A stretch of DNA of 64,000 nucleotides. Origin: Desertivirga arenae (GTDB lineage Bacteria; Bacteroidota; Bacteroidia; Sphingobacteriales; Sphingobacteriaceae). Made by a program: the position numbers and the translations under genes. Shown here piece by piece: positions 35,584 to 45,467 of this stretch (position 1 is its first letter; every line of letters begins with the position of its first letter). A model generated the notes under the pieces. That model was not told the origin of the DNA, searched no databases, and saw only the letters and a list, made by a program, of their open reading frames with translations. The stretch is taken from positions 806,001-870,000 of the forward strand of contig NZ_JAFEWE010000001.1 in assembly GCF_017355785.1 (NCBI RefSeq), given 5' to 3'.

Positions 35584-35732
35584 AGCCGAAATAAAATCAT
35601 TCTCAAGCAGAAATAAAGAAGGATGAAGGTGTTTTATTACTTAAAACAAAAACCTTTCTAAGAAATACCAGAAAGAAAGGATATTATTAGGTTAGAGAAC
35701 CTTCATACAAATTCGAGACCAAATTTACATTC

Positions 35733-35763
35733 ATAAAAAAGGGAGGTCTCACACCTCCCTTTC
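35733..35763 (-). terminator. Intrinsic terminator of the aguBA operon
   Basis: On the minus strand GGGAGGT-GTGAG-ACCTCCC is followed by six T; it lies 20 bp after the aguA stop codon. Confidence 0.85.
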
Positions 35764-35782
35764 ATTATTACTAGTTTATCTC

Positions 35783-36868
35783 TTAAACTTTGGGTTCCTG
35801 CTGACTTAAACAATGGAAGCTTCCTAGCCCCCAGATAATATCTGTTGAATCAATCCCTACCACTTGTCTCTCTGGGAAACAGCTGCTAATGATATCTAAT
35901 GCCTGATCATCAAATTTTGAACGATAAGTTGGTACAACTACATGTGCATTGCTAATGTAGAAATTTGCATAAGAAGCTGGCAAACGCATTTCGTCATAAA
36001 CAACCTCTTCTGGCATTGGAAGTTCAATTACGTTTAATTGCTTACCATTCAACAAACGCATGGAGCTCAAGGCCTTGGCATTCTGTTGAAGAAGCTCATA
36101 GTTGTCATCGTTCACATTTGTTTCAACAACTGAGAGAACCGTATCTTCATTAACGAAGCGAATAGTATCATCGATATGACCGTCTGTATCATCTCCAACT
36201 ATACCTTCCTCCACCCAAAGCACCTGATCGATACCATAATAATCTGACAAGTATTTTTCAATCTGACCTTGATTGAGATGAGGATTACGATTTTGGTTTA
36301 ATAAACAACATGTTGAGGTTAAAACAGTTCCTTTACCATTGAACTCCACGGACCCACCTTCCATTACAATACCAGGATTAAAAACAGGTAAATTGAAATG
36401 TTTACCAATTAAAGTTGGGATAACATCATCAAGATCGAATGGAGGATATTTTCCACCCCAGGCATTATATCCCCAGTCAACAATTACCTTCTTAATATCT
36501 GCGTTTGGATTTATCAAGAATGCCGGACCGTGGTCCCGACACCAGGCGTCATTTGTTGGATGGAAATAAAATTCCACTTTGCTGAGATCAACACCTGCAA
36601 TTTGAAGATGTGTGATAGCTGAACTCTTTAGAGCTTCGTCAGCAACATTAATTCTTACAATTTCACTTTGAGTAAGAATTTTTATAAACTGACTATAATT
36701 TGCATATATACTATCAAGCTTTCCAGGCCAGCTTGCTTCCTTATGAGGCCAACTTAGCCAGGTTGCTTCGTGTTGAGCAAATTCTGCCGGAAAATAGTAT
36801 CCAAGATCTTTTGGCTTCTGTACAGCAGTAAAGTCCGGAAATCCGGAAGTTTGAGCACTTATCATCAA
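35783..36868 (-). CDS. aguA: Agmatine deiminase
   Basis: A 361-residue cytosolic enzyme converting agmatine to N-carbamoylputrescine and ammonia. Family marks: TWLSWPHKEASWPG near the N-terminus, NDAWCRDHGPAFLIN (Asp/Arg substrate residues), EGGSVEFNGKGTVL, DDTDGHIDDTIRF and the catalytic Cys353 in GLGSFHCLSQQEP. The start may be either of two adjacent ATG codons. Second gene after aguB, 18 bp apart, so the operon makes putrescine from agmatine. No arginine decarboxylase gene lies in the window; its presence elsewhere is expected. Confidence 0.95.
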   Translation of the reverse strand: MMISAQTSGFPDFTAVQKPKDLGYYFPAEFAQHEATWLSWPHKEASWPGKLDSIYANYSQFIKILTQSEIVRINVADEALKSSAITHLQIAGVDLSKVEFYFHPTNDAWCRDHGPAFLINPNADIKKVIVDWGYNAWGGKYPPFDLDDVIPTLIGKHFNLPVFNPGIVMEGGSVEFNGKGTVLTSTCCLLNQNRNPHLNQGQIEKYLSDYYGIDQVLWVEEGIVGDDTDGHIDDTIRFVNEDTVLSVVETNVNDDNYELLQQNAKALSSMRLLNGKQLNVIELPMPEEVVYDEMRLPASYANFYISNAHVVVPTYRSKFDDQALDIISSCFPERQVVGIDSTDIIWGLGSFHCLSQQEPKV

Positions 36869-36886
36869 TTGTAATTCTTTGAAAAA

Positions 36887-37756
36887 TTAATCCTCGTCTA
36901 TATATCGCTTGGTGATTGGCGCATAGGAATCAATTCTTCTGTCGCGTAGGAAAGGCCAATGAGTACGGTAACGATCAGATTTTGCAAGATCTAGCTCCTG
37001 AACTATCAACTCCTCTTCGGTGTGAGAGGCTTGATAAAGAACAGTTCCGAAAGGATTTGCGACAAAAGAACCTCCCCAGAACTTCATTGGACCTTCATCC
37101 CCTATTCTGTTCACACTTACAACATGTACTCCATTAGCAACTGCATGGCTCCGTTGTATGGTTTGCCAAGCATTATATTGTTCGGTATTAGTATCCACCT
37201 CTTGAGAGGATGCCCATCCAATGGCAGTTGGATAAAATAAGATCTCCGCTCCCATTAATGATGTAATACGAGCGGCTTCAGGATACCATTGATCCCAACA
37301 TATAAGCACTCCTATGGTTGCAAACCTTGTTTTGAAAACTTTATAACCTAAATCACCAGGTGTAAAGTAAAACTTCTCATAATATCCAGGATCATCAGGT
37401 ATATGCATCTTTCTGTACTTGCCTAAGTAAGAACCGTCTGCATCCAGAACAGCCGTCGTGTTATGATAGAGACCTTCTGCACGTTTCTCAAAAAGGGAAG
37501 CAATTATAACTACTCCCAGCTCCTTTGCAACGGCACTTAAGGCATCTGTAGAAGGGCCTGGGATGGCTTCCGCTAAGTTGAAATTATCATAATCTTCTAC
37601 ATCACAGAAGTACAATGATGTAAAAAGTTCCTGTAAACAAACGATCTGAGCCCCTTTAGCTGCTATCTCTCTAACTTTAGAGATGGCTTTCTCAAGGTTT
37701 TCTTGTTTGTCAGCTGTGCATGAGGTTTGCACAAGTCCCACTTTAACACTTTTCAT
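36887..37756 (-). CDS. aguB: N-carbamoylputrescine amidase
   Basis: A 289-residue nitrilase-family enzyme that hydrolyses N-carbamoylputrescine to putrescine, CO2 and ammonia. The catalytic triad is Glu43 in CLQELF, Lys116 in KYRKMHIPDDPGYYEK and Cys153 in GVLICWDQWYPEAAR. IGWASSQEVDTNTE and GEEL-type C-terminal pattern agree with the plant/bacterial AguB group rather than general nitrilases. It is first in the operon and divergent from cmoA (135 bp between starts). Confidence 0.95.
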   Translation of the reverse strand: MKSVKVGLVQTSCTADKQENLEKAISKVREIAAKGAQIVCLQELFTSLYFCDVEDYDNFNLAEAIPGPSTDALSAVAKELGVVIIASLFEKRAEGLYHNTTAVLDADGSYLGKYRKMHIPDDPGYYEKFYFTPGDLGYKVFKTRFATIGVLICWDQWYPEAARITSLMGAEILFYPTAIGWASSQEVDTNTEQYNAWQTIQRSHAVANGVHVVSVNRIGDEGPMKFWGGSFVANPFGTVLYQASHTEEELIVQELDLAKSDRYRTHWPFLRDRRIDSYAPITKRYIDED

Positions 37757-37891
37757 TTACTTATAATTTCAAATTGGACGCAAAAATAGCCATATGATAC
37801 GAAAGGGCCCTAACAAAGTTTTAGGTTTTTTGTTAAAGAAATAACACAATTCCTTGAGATATTTGTTAAAACATCTCTCTAAACAAAACTT

Positions 37892-38653
37892 ATGATGACT
37901 GGGGAAACAGAAACTAATCCTAAATTATCCAAAGACGAGTTCTTCAAAGAGGAAATAAAAAAAGTTTCCGACTTTAAATTCGGCTCGAAAGTAGCTGGCG
38001 TCTTTGACGACATGGTAAGCCGTTCAGTTCCTTATTACGGGGAAATGCAGCGAATGATTGCTGAGTTATCAGCTGATCATGCTTTAGAAGGTACAAACGT
38101 TTATGACCTTGGCTGTTCTACCGGAACTACTATGATTGGTATGAATACCATGGTCCCTGACAATATTCGTTTTGTGGGAATTGACGAATCTCAGGACATG
38201 CTGAACAAGTGTGATCAGAAGCTAAAAGAAGCTGGATTTACAAGACCTTACGATCTTGTAGCAGCCAATATGCATGAAGACTTTAAAGTTGAAAACGCTT
38301 CTGTTGCGGTTTTATGCCTTACTCTTCAATTTATTCGTCCTATTTGCCGGGAGAAAGTTCTTAAAAAGGTATTTGATGGACTAGTTCCTGGTGGAGTACT
38401 TATTCTGGTAGAGAAAATCCTTGCTGAAGAAAGTTTATTCAACAGAAACTTTATAAAGTATTATTACGACATGAAGCGTCGCAACAATTATAGTGAAATG
38501 GAAATTTCGCAGAAGAGAGAAGCATTGGAAAATGTGTTGATCCCTTATAAATCCAGCGAGAATACTTTAATGCTGCGCGATGCTGGCTTCGCACATTGTG
38601 AGGTATTTTTCAAATGGTATAATTTCACAGGCATTATTGCTGTTAAAAATTAA
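37892..38653 (+). CDS. cmoA: Carboxy-S-adenosyl-L-methionine synthase (CmoA family)
   Basis: A 253-residue Rossmann methyltransferase-like protein. It resembles E. coli CmoA along its whole length: F-D-D-M-V-x-RSVPYY (38-49), VYDLGCSTGTT (70-80), VLCLTLQFI (140-148), and YSEMEISQKREALENVL (200-216), whose Arg209 appears to match the carboxy-SAM-binding Arg199 of E. coli (alignment made from memory). CmoA makes carboxy-SAM from SAM and prephenate. In gammaproteobacteria CmoB uses it for tRNA wobble uridine; no cmoB is here. The next gene, 2 bp after the stop, is a membrane methyltransferase. Confidence 0.85.
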   Translation: MMTGETETNPKLSKDEFFKEEIKKVSDFKFGSKVAGVFDDMVSRSVPYYGEMQRMIAELSADHALEGTNVYDLGCSTGTTMIGMNTMVPDNIRFVGIDESQDMLNKCDQKLKEAGFTRPYDLVAANMHEDFKVENASVAVLCLTLQFIRPICREKVLKKVFDGLVPGGVLILVEKILAEESLFNRNFIKYYYDMKRRNNYSEMEISQKREALENVLIPYKSSENTLMLRDAGFAHCEVFFKWYNFTGIIAVKN

Positions 38654-38655
38654 CA

Positions 38656-39393
38656 ATGATTAGCATAGGTAACTTCTTCTTCAAATACAGGAATTTTCTT
38701 TTTATTTTCCTCTACCTCGCCCTATTCCTTCCTTCTCCCAAAATATTTACTGAGAACAATTTCGGCAGTAATTACTACATCTGGCCAATAACCATAGGGC
38801 TAATTGTAACTGTACTTGGTCAATTGATAAGAGGTCTTACTATCGGACTTGCTTACATTGTCCGGGGAGGTAAAGACAAAAAGGTTTATGCAGAAAATCT
38901 GGTAACGGAGGGTATCTTTAACCATTGCCGTAATCCCTTATATGTAGGAAATATCTTGATGCTCTTAGGAGTCGGTATTTTATCAAACTCCCTCATATTC
39001 ATGGGAATTTTGATGCCCCTATTTTTATTTATTTATCAGGCAATTGTATTGGCTGAAGAAAACTTCTTGAGAAACAAATTCGGTTCTCAATTTGATTCCT
39101 ATTGCAGCCGTGTTAGTCGTTGGGGTATTAGTCTGAAAGGTATTTCACAAACTTTCGCCAGCATGGATTTCCATGGTAGACGCTGGATATCCAAAGAATA
39201 TAACACGCAGTTCGTCTGGCTTACCGGAATTGTACTGCTTCTCCTAGTCAACTATCCAGATGTTATCAGTACAGATACAGAGCTTAGAAACAAGATCGTT
39301 GCCGGGATCCTGATCCTATTAGTTATTGCGTATTTTACCGTGAGATCGTTAAAAAAATCAGGAAAATTAAAAGATAAGGTAGAGCACGCATAA
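38656..39393 (+). CDS. Membrane methyltransferase, ICMT/PEMT-like family
   Basis: A 245-residue protein with about six membrane helices. The SAM-site region is C-terminal of helix 4: VTEGIFNHCRNPLYVGNILM, which has the RxPxYxG pattern of isoprenylcysteine/phospholipid methyltransferases, followed by EENFLRNKFGSQFDSYCSRV, matching the E-x2-L-x-x-x-F-x-x-Y-x-x-Y motif of this family. Two further helices follow at 180-240. Substrate unknown (a lipid, isoprenoid, or small amphiphile). The start codon lies 2 bp after cmoA, so the pair is translationally linked; a shared terminator is at 39418-39446. Confidence 0.8.
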   Translation: MISIGNFFFKYRNFLFIFLYLALFLPSPKIFTENNFGSNYYIWPITIGLIVTVLGQLIRGLTIGLAYIVRGGKDKKVYAENLVTEGIFNHCRNPLYVGNILMLLGVGILSNSLIFMGILMPLFLFIYQAIVLAEENFLRNKFGSQFDSYCSRVSRWGISLKGISQTFASMDFHGRRWISKEYNTQFVWLTGIVLLLLVNYPDVISTDTELRNKIVAGILILLVIAYFTVRSLKKSGKLKDKVEHA

Positions 39394-39417
39394 CTAGTTA
39401 GGAAATGACCTTTAATA

Positions 39418-39446
39418 TAAAAAAACCGGCAAATGCCGGTTTCTTT
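39418..39446. terminator. Bidirectional terminator between convergent genes
   Basis: ACCGGC-AAAT-GCCGGT with A-run before and T-rich run after; serves the membrane methyltransferase (plus) and the amino-acid permease (minus). Confidence 0.8.
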
Positions 39447-40866
39447 ATGCTCCATTTTTATCTAAGTCTTTCCTCCAGAAGTAGTAAATCGGCAGACCAA
39501 TTAAAACGATACCTAAGCCTGGCCATGTATACTCGGGTTTGAACTTTATTAACAAAATACAGAAAGCTAAGCCCATTATGATGTACAAAGCTGGCAAAAC
39601 CGGATATCCAAATGCCTTGTAAGGACGCTCTGCTTCTGGTCGTGATTTTCTTAATATGTAAACCCCAAGGATAGTAAGGATGTAAAAAATAACGACAACA
39701 AATGAGACCATATCCAGCAGGTCACCATATTTACCGCTTAAGCTTAATATACAAGCAACGATACACTGAACCCATAATGCGAATTCAGGTACTGCGTTTT
39801 TATTAAGTTCGGCAGTTCTCTTAAAGAATAAGCCATCTTTCGCCATGGTATAATACACTCGTGCTCCTGACAAGATCAGGCCATTATTACAGCCAAAGGT
39901 TGAGACCATTATCATGATAGCGATGATCTTAGTTCCTATTCCGCCGAAAATAACTGATGAAGCAGCTACAGCTACTCTATCCTTTTCAGCAGTTGCAATA
40001 TCATGAAGTGGGAGCACCGAAACATAAATCACGTTCGCAAGTACATAGATTACTGTAACAATGAACGTTCCCAGGAAAAGACTTAAGCCGATATTGCGCT
40101 TTGGATTAACTACCTCGCCAGCTATAAACGTTACGTTATTCCAGGCATCACTACTAAAAATAGAACCAACCATGGCAGCAGCGACAGCGCCAAGAGCAGC
40201 AACTAAAGTATAATTTTCAATAGATGAATCTTTATTAAGCTTATGAATATCCCAGGCGTTTTCACAGTTAGCATTCCAGATCTCCGCTTTATAGGCAATA
40301 AAACCAAAAGCTATTAAGCCAAAAAGACTAAGCAATTTAGCCAGAGTAAAAGTCGTTTGTATCCATTTACCTGTTTTAACTCCTTTGGTATTTGTGTAAG
40401 TAAGAAAAGTAATAATAACAATTGAAAGGAGCTGAGCTGCCGAAACTTTGAAATAACCAAAGTCGGCAAGAACATTATCTTCACTTACCGCTGGAATGAG
40501 ATAAGCAGTGAACTTAGAAAAAGCTACCCCTACTGCCGCGATAGTTCCAGTTTGGATAACTGTAAAAAAACTCCATCCATAAAGAAAGCCGACCAGGGGA
40601 TTATATGCCTCCTTTAGATAGACGTACTGCCCTCCAGCCTTTGGAAACATACCACTTAATTCTCCATAGCTCAAAGCAGCCGTTAAAGTCATGAAGCCAG
40701 TGATCAACCAAATTGCAATAAGCCAGCCAGCCGAACCAACATTTCTTGTTATATCTGCACTAACGATAAAGATACCCGAACCGATCATGCTTCCAGCTAC
40801 TAATAATGTAGCGTCAAGCAAACCGAGTTCACGTTTCATTGTTACATTTTCCTGAAGTTCTCCCAT
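39445..40866 (-). CDS. APC-family amino-acid permease
   Basis: A 473-residue inner-membrane transporter with about 12 helices. The start of helix 1 has the APC unwound-helix motif VAGSMIGSGIFIV (24-36), and GELSGMFPKAGGQYVYLKEAY in helix 2-3 and SSDAWNNVTFIAGEVVNPKRN in helix 6-7 are typical of the LAT/cationic amino-acid group of APC. Substrate cannot be read with certainty. Single gene with a long upstream space divergent from hppA; terminator shared with the convergent gene. Confidence 0.88.
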   Translation of the reverse strand: MGELQENVTMKRELGLLDATLLVAGSMIGSGIFIVSADITRNVGSAGWLIAIWLITGFMTLTAALSYGELSGMFPKAGGQYVYLKEAYNPLVGFLYGWSFFTVIQTGTIAAVGVAFSKFTAYLIPAVSEDNVLADFGYFKVSAAQLLSIVIITFLTYTNTKGVKTGKWIQTTFTLAKLLSLFGLIAFGFIAYKAEIWNANCENAWDIHKLNKDSSIENYTLVAALGAVAAAMVGSIFSSDAWNNVTFIAGEVVNPKRNIGLSLFLGTFIVTVIYVLANVIYVSVLPLHDIATAEKDRVAVAASSVIFGGIGTKIIAIMIMVSTFGCNNGLILSGARVYYTMAKDGLFFKRTAELNKNAVPEFALWVQCIVACILSLSGKYGDLLDMVSFVVVIFYILTILGVYILRKSRPEAERPYKAFGYPVLPALYIIMGLAFCILLIKFKPEYTWPGLGIVLIGLPIYYFWRKDLDKNGA

Positions 40867-40978
40867 GAATAGTTAAAAAGAAATTTCACTAATATATCTA
40901 AAAATACTCCGCTTACTATGTCAATATCGGAAAAACCAAGTTTCGTAAGAAATAAAGCCTTTTGTTTAAGCCTAAATA

Positions 40979-41009
40979 TTTGTATTAGTTCTTGAGCCTT
41001 TTATATTTG
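40979..41009 (+). promoter_or_regulatory. Promoter of hppA
   Basis: TTTG at 40979-40982, 19 bp spacer, TATATTTG at 41002-41009: an almost ideal Bacteroidota -33/-7 pair. Predicted start near 41015, leader about 35 nt. Confidence 0.7.
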
Positions 41010-41049
41010 ATTTTAACTAACCACTTTCTAAACAAAACAAAGACGTTCT

Positions 41050-43254
41050 ATGGATTTCTTGTACAGTAATATTATCTATCTAATCCCCATCCTTGGCCTT
41101 GTCGGTATCTTTGTCATGCTCTCTAAATCAGCTTGGGTCAGTAAACAAGATCCGGGAGATGAAAATATGAGGACCCTGTCTGGATACATTGCTGATGGAG
41201 CAATGGCCTTTCTTAAAGCAGAATGGAAAATCTTGTCTTACTTTGCCGTTATTGCAGCTATCCTTTTAGCCTATTCCGGCACCTTAGTCGAAACTTCCAG
41301 TCCGATAATAGCTGTTTCTTTCCTGATCGGAGCATTCACTTCTGCTTTTGCCGGCTATATTGGAATGAATATAGCTACTAAGGCTAATGTCAGAACCACA
41401 CAGGCAGCAAGAACAAGCCTGGCTCAAGCTCTAAAAGTATCATTTACAGGCGGAAGCGTAATGGGATTAGGAGTTGCAGGATTAGCTGTTCTGGGTCTTG
41501 GAACCTTGTTTATCGTCTTTTACCAGCTTTATGTGGTAAGCGAAGGAGCGAGCGTGAATGGCGAAGAAATGGAAAAAGCGCTTGAAGTACTGGCGGGATT
41601 TTCATTAGGAGCAGAATCAATCGCACTTTTTGCCCGGGTAGGCGGCGGGATCTATACAAAAGCAGCAGACGTTGGTGCAGACCTGGTAGGAAAAGTTGAA
41701 GCGGGAATCCCAGAAGATGATGTCAGAAATCCTGCAACGATTGCGGATAACGTAGGAGATAATGTTGGAGATGTAGCCGGAATGGGTGCTGATCTTTTTG
41801 GATCTTATGTTGCAACCATTCTTGCGACGATGGTATTGGGCCGGGAGATAGTGTCTGAAGATAAGTTTGGAGGTATCGCTCCTGTACTGCTACCCATGTT
41901 AATTGCGGGCTTAGGTTTGATTTTTTCAATTATCTCAACTTCATTCGTGAAGATAAAGAACGAAAGTGATAATGTTCAGAACGCTTTGAACATGGGCAAC
42001 TGGTCTTCCATAATCCTAACTGCAATTGCTTCCTATTTTGCTGTTACCTGGATGCTGCCTGAAACTATGGAAATCCGAGGTTATAAGTTTAGCAATACCG
42101 ATGCTTTTTTGGCAATCATAGTAGGTTTGATTGTAGGAGCATTAATGAGTTTGATTACCGAATATTATACGGCAATGGGAAAAAGACCTGTGATTTCGAT
42201 CGTAAATCAATCGTCTACAGGACATGCAACTAATATCATAGGGGGATTAGCCGTAGGAATGGAATCTACGCTACTTCCTATCCTGGTATTAGCTTCAGGG
42301 ATCTACGGTTCATACTATTTTGCTGGGTTATACGGTGTAGCCATAGCAGCAGCGGGAATGATGGCAACAACAGCTATGCAATTAGCTATAGACGCATTCG
42401 GTCCTATTGCTGATAATGCTGGTGGTATTGCCGAAATGAGTCAGCTTCCGGAAGACGTCCGACATCGTACAGACAATCTTGATGCTGTAGGAAACACTAC
42501 CGCAGCTACAGGAAAGGGCTTTGCAATCGCCTCTGCAGCTTTAACCTCACTAGCCCTCTTCGCTGCTTTTGTTGGAGTAGCCGGAATTAACAGTATTGAT
42601 ATTTACAAGGCAAATGTGCTGGCAGGATTATTTGTAGGGGGAATGATCCCCTATATCTTTTCTTCCCTCGCAATCTCTGCAGTGGGAAGGGCAGCAATGG
42701 ACATGGTCCAAGAGGTTCGCCGTCAGTTTCGTGACATCCCAGGCATTATGGAGTACAAAGCCAAGCCGGAATACGAACGTTGTGTTGAAATTTCCACTAA
42801 AGCTTCGCTTCGTGAAATGATGCTCCCGGGTGCAATAGCTCTGATAGTGCCAATCATTATTGGCTTCGCTTTCGGACCAGAGGTTTTAGGCGGATTGTTA
42901 GCCGGAGTTACAGTTTCAGGAGTTTTGATGGGCATGTTCCAATCCAATGCCGGCGGTGCATGGGACAATGCGAAGAAATCTTTTGAAAAAGGAGTGGAAA
43001 TCGATGGAGAAACGCATTATAAAAAGTCAGAGCCTCATAAAGCTTCTGTAACTGGAGATACTGTGGGAGATCCGTTCAAGGATACTTCTGGACCTTCTAT
43101 GAATATACTGATTAAACTCATGTCTATCGTTTCCTTAATCATTGCTCCCCATATAGCCCAGGTCGACAACTCAGATCTGTCAAAAGCTAAATTCAAACAA
43201 GAATCCAAGGCGGAAATAGCCATTAAGACGGTACAAAAGAAAATCAAACTATAA
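41050..43254 (+). CDS. hppA: Membrane-bound K+-dependent pyrophosphatase (ion pump)
   Basis: A 734-residue inner-membrane pump with about 16 helices that uses pyrophosphate hydrolysis to move Na+ and/or H+. The substrate-binding acidic motif [20 protein letters not shown] lies near residues 199-218, and [20 protein letters not shown] and the C-terminal [12 protein letters not shown] are universal. The [18 protein letters not shown] motif has Ala, not Lys, at the position that separates K+-dependent from K+-independent enzymes, so this is the K+-dependent type, which usually pumps Na+. Monocistronic, with a strong promoter. Confidence 0.95.
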   Translation: MDFLYSNIIYLIPILGLVGIFVMLSKSAWVSKQDPGDENMRTLSGYIADGAMAFLKAEWKILSYFAVIAAILLAYSGTLVETSSPIIAVSFLIGAFTSAFAGYIGMNIATKANVRTTQAARTSLAQALKVSFTGGSVMGLGVAGLAVLGLGTLFIVFYQLYVVSEGASVNGEEMEKALEVLAGFSLGAESIALFARVGGGIYTKAADVGADLVGKVEAGIPEDDVRNPATIADNVGDNVGDVAGMGADLFGSYVATILATMVLGREIVSEDKFGGIAPVLLPMLIAGLGLIFSIISTSFVKIKNESDNVQNALNMGNWSSIILTAIASYFAVTWMLPETMEIRGYKFSNTDAFLAIIVGLIVGALMSLITEYYTAMGKRPVISIVNQSSTGHATNIIGGLAVGMESTLLPILVLASGIYGSYYFAGLYGVAIAAAGMMATTAMQLAIDAFGPIADNAGGIAEMSQLPEDVRHRTDNLDAVGNTTAATGKGFAIASAALTSLALFAAFVGVAGINSIDIYKANVLAGLFVGGMIPYIFSSLAISAVGRAAMDMVQEVRRQFRDIPGIMEYKAKPEYERCVEISTKASLREMMLPGAIALIVPIIIGFAFGPEVLGGLLAGVTVSGVLMGMFQSNAGGAWDNAKKSFEKGVEIDGETHYKKSEPHKASVTGDTVGDPFKDTSGPSMNILIKLMSIVSLIIAPHIAQVDNSDLSKAKFKQESKAEIAIKTVQKKIKL

Positions 43255-43359
43255 TAACTAGAAAAAAGTGCAAAAGGATAGGATTCTATTACCTAACCCC
43301 TTTCTTTTTGCTCTTAAAATCTTTACGTTTGACCAACAGTAACTATTAGAGATGAAAAT

Positions 43360-44877
43360 ATGAGCTTATTTATAAAAAAACCTTTATCGGATTTGTTAGA
43401 GGATGTTTCAGACCATGGTAAAGGGTTGAAAAGAACCTTAACAGCAGGCTCACTTGTAGCGTTGGGGATAGGAGCAATTATAGGTGCAGGACTTTTTGTG
43501 CGGACTGCTGCTGCTGCCGCCCAGAATGCAGGCCCTTCAGTTACTATTGGTTTCATTGTTGCCGCTTTAGGTTGTGCCCTTGCAGGCCTTTGTTACGCTG
43601 AATTATCTTCTTCTATTCCAATTGCCGGTAGTGCCTATACGTATAGCTATGCGACAATGGGAGAATTAGTTGCGTGGGTAATTGGATGGGATTTAATTCT
43701 GGAGTATGCGGTAGGAGCAGCTACAGTGGGTATAGCTTGGAGCGAATATCTTAATAATTTGCTCGTTAATGTTCTACATGTTCCCCCAATTCCATATGAA
43801 CTGAGTCATTCACCGTTTGAAAAATCATTAGACGGAGTTCACGGAATGATCAATATTCCAGCTTTACTAATAGTTACAGCACTAACCTTATTGCTTATAA
43901 AGGGCACACAGGAGTCTGCATTTGTTAACGGTCTTATAGTAATTGCAAAAGTTTCTATTGTTATTCTGATCATTATAATCGGCTGGGGATTTATTAATCC
44001 TGCCAATCATGCCGTTTACATCCCTGAACCCTCCACTTACACCGATCACCAAGGTATTTCTCATAATTTTGGAGGAATAATGGGAATACTAGGAGCTGCA
44101 GGAGTGGTATTTTTCGCCTTCATCGGCTTTGATGCTGTAAGTACCGCCGCTCAAGAGGCTAAAAATCCTAAAAAGGATATGCCGATAGGTATTTTAGGCT
44201 CACTGGTAGTCTGTACGATTCTATATATACTTTTCGCACACGTTTTAACTGGAGTAGCTACAACTGAAGATTTTCGCACTACTGGTAAAGAAGCTTCAGT
44301 AGCTTTCGTAATAAATAAGTATATGACTGGATATAACTGGCTGGCACAACTAGTGACTGTTGCTATCCTTGCAGGATTTTCGTCGGTTATCCTTGTTATG
44401 TTACTTGGCCAGTCCCGGGTGTTCTATTCAATGAGCCGGGATGGTTTGCTTCCTAAAGTATTTAGTGACCTCCATCCAAAATATCAGACACCTTATAAAG
44501 CTAACCTGTTTATACTTATCCTGGTAGGTTTATTTGCGGCCTTTGTTCCTGGAGACATTGTAGGAGACATGACCAGTATCGGAACTTTGTTTGCTTTCAT
44601 GCTAGTTTGCGTAGCTGTGATTGTTTTGAGAAGAACTGATCCCGACCTACCCAGGCAGTTTAAAACGCCACTTGTACCATTTATTCCGATTTTAGGAGTA
44701 GTAGTGTGCGGTGCGATGATCTTTGGATTGGGATGGACAAATTGGCTCAGGTTGATAGGATGGCTGGTAATAGGATTTATTATTTATTTCGGATATAGCA
44801 GGAAGAATTCAGTTTTGAGAACAAGACATATGACTGTTCAGCCAGAAGATCCGAAACCAGGTTTTATAGAAGAATAA
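43360..44877 (+). CDS. APC-family amino-acid permease (YfnA/CAT-like)
   Basis: A 505-residue transporter with about 12-14 helices. Motifs: LVALGIGAIIGAGLFVRTA in helix 1, AGLCYAELSSSIPIAGSAYT in helix 2-3, GFDAVSTAAQEAKNPKKDMP in helix 6-7 and GQSRVFYSMSRDGLLPKVF in helix 8. These match the cationic amino-acid transporter branch (YfnA-like) rather than the LAT-like permease at 39445-40866. Substrate not certain. It is followed by a strong terminator shared with the convergent HAD phosphatase gene. Confidence 0.9.
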   Translation: MSLFIKKPLSDLLEDVSDHGKGLKRTLTAGSLVALGIGAIIGAGLFVRTAAAAAQNAGPSVTIGFIVAALGCALAGLCYAELSSSIPIAGSAYTYSYATMGELVAWVIGWDLILEYAVGAATVGIAWSEYLNNLLVNVLHVPPIPYELSHSPFEKSLDGVHGMINIPALLIVTALTLLLIKGTQESAFVNGLIVIAKVSIVILIIIIGWGFINPANHAVYIPEPSTYTDHQGISHNFGGIMGILGAAGVVFFAFIGFDAVSTAAQEAKNPKKDMPIGILGSLVVCTILYILFAHVLTGVATTEDFRTTGKEASVAFVINKYMTGYNWLAQLVTVAILAGFSSVILVMLLGQSRVFYSMSRDGLLPKVFSDLHPKYQTPYKANLFILILVGLFAAFVPGDIVGDMTSIGTLFAFMLVCVAVIVLRRTDPDLPRQFKTPLVPFIPILGVVVCGAMIFGLGWTNWLRLIGWLVIGFIIYFGYSRKNSVLRTRHMTVQPEDPKPGFIEE

Positions 44878-44892
44878 GAAGTTGTTTTTTAC

Positions 44893-44931
44893 AAAAAGGT
44901 TCCGCCAGCTAAGCTAACGGAACCTTTTTAT
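44893..44931. terminator. Bidirectional terminator
   Basis: Perfect 12-bp arms AAAAAGGTTCCG (44893-44904) and CGGAACCTTTTT (44918-44929) between the convergent permease and HAD phosphatase genes. Confidence 0.9.
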
Positions 44932-44943
44932 TTACCTTACAAC

Positions 44944-45435
44944 TTAGGCTATAAGGTGCAATATCTCAGAAATTGGCTGATCAGAATCTATCAAAATACC
45001 AGTAATACCAGCAGCTTCCCCAGCGATTACATCCCTTTCCCTATCCCCTATAAAATACGCTTGCTTCTTATCTACATTGTACCTTGCAATTGCCTTTTCT
45101 AGCAACAAAGATCCTGGCTTACGACACATGCATTTTCCATTATAATTTGGATGATGACGGCAGTAATATACCTCGGTAATATGAACACCATTAGAAGCGT
45201 ATGTATCTCTCAAATGCTGGTGCATCTTACCTAAAGTCTCCTCAGTATACCAACCTTTTGCTACGCCGCCCTGATTTGTCACAACAATTAACAAATATCC
45301 TCTATCTTGCAACTCCTTAAGTGGAGCAAAGTTGTGCTCAAGGATGTGAAAGTCATCAAAGTTACATACATAGTCACCGAGCTCTTTATTGAGGACACCA
45401 TCACGGTCTAAGAAAACAGCTTTATTTTTATTCAT
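44944..45435 (-). CDS. gmhB: HAD-IIIA phosphatase, heptose-1,7-bisphosphate 7-phosphatase (GmhB) type
   Basis: A 163-residue cytosolic phosphatase. HAD motif I is VFLDRDGVLN (Asp nucleophile about residue 9), motif II VVTNQGGVAKG, and motif IV FIGDRERDVIAGEAAGI. The zinc-binding loop CRHHPNYNGKCMCRKPG (about 108-124) is diagnostic for the GmhB/HisB-N group; without an imidazoleglycerol-phosphate dehydratase part and with no his genes nearby, GmhB is favoured. It would remove the 7-phosphate of D-glycero-D-manno-heptose 1,7-bisphosphate in LPS-core heptose synthesis. Other gmh genes are not in the window. Confidence 0.8.
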   Translation of the reverse strand: MNKNKAVFLDRDGVLNKELGDYVCNFDDFHILEHNFAPLKELQDRGYLLIVVTNQGGVAKGWYTEETLGKMHQHLRDTYASNGVHITEVYYCRHHPNYNGKCMCRKPGSLLLEKAIARYNVDKKQAYFIGDRERDVIAGEAAGITGILIDSDQPISEILHLIA

Positions 45436-45467
45436 CCTGGCAAAACTACGACTTTTTATGCGAAAGT

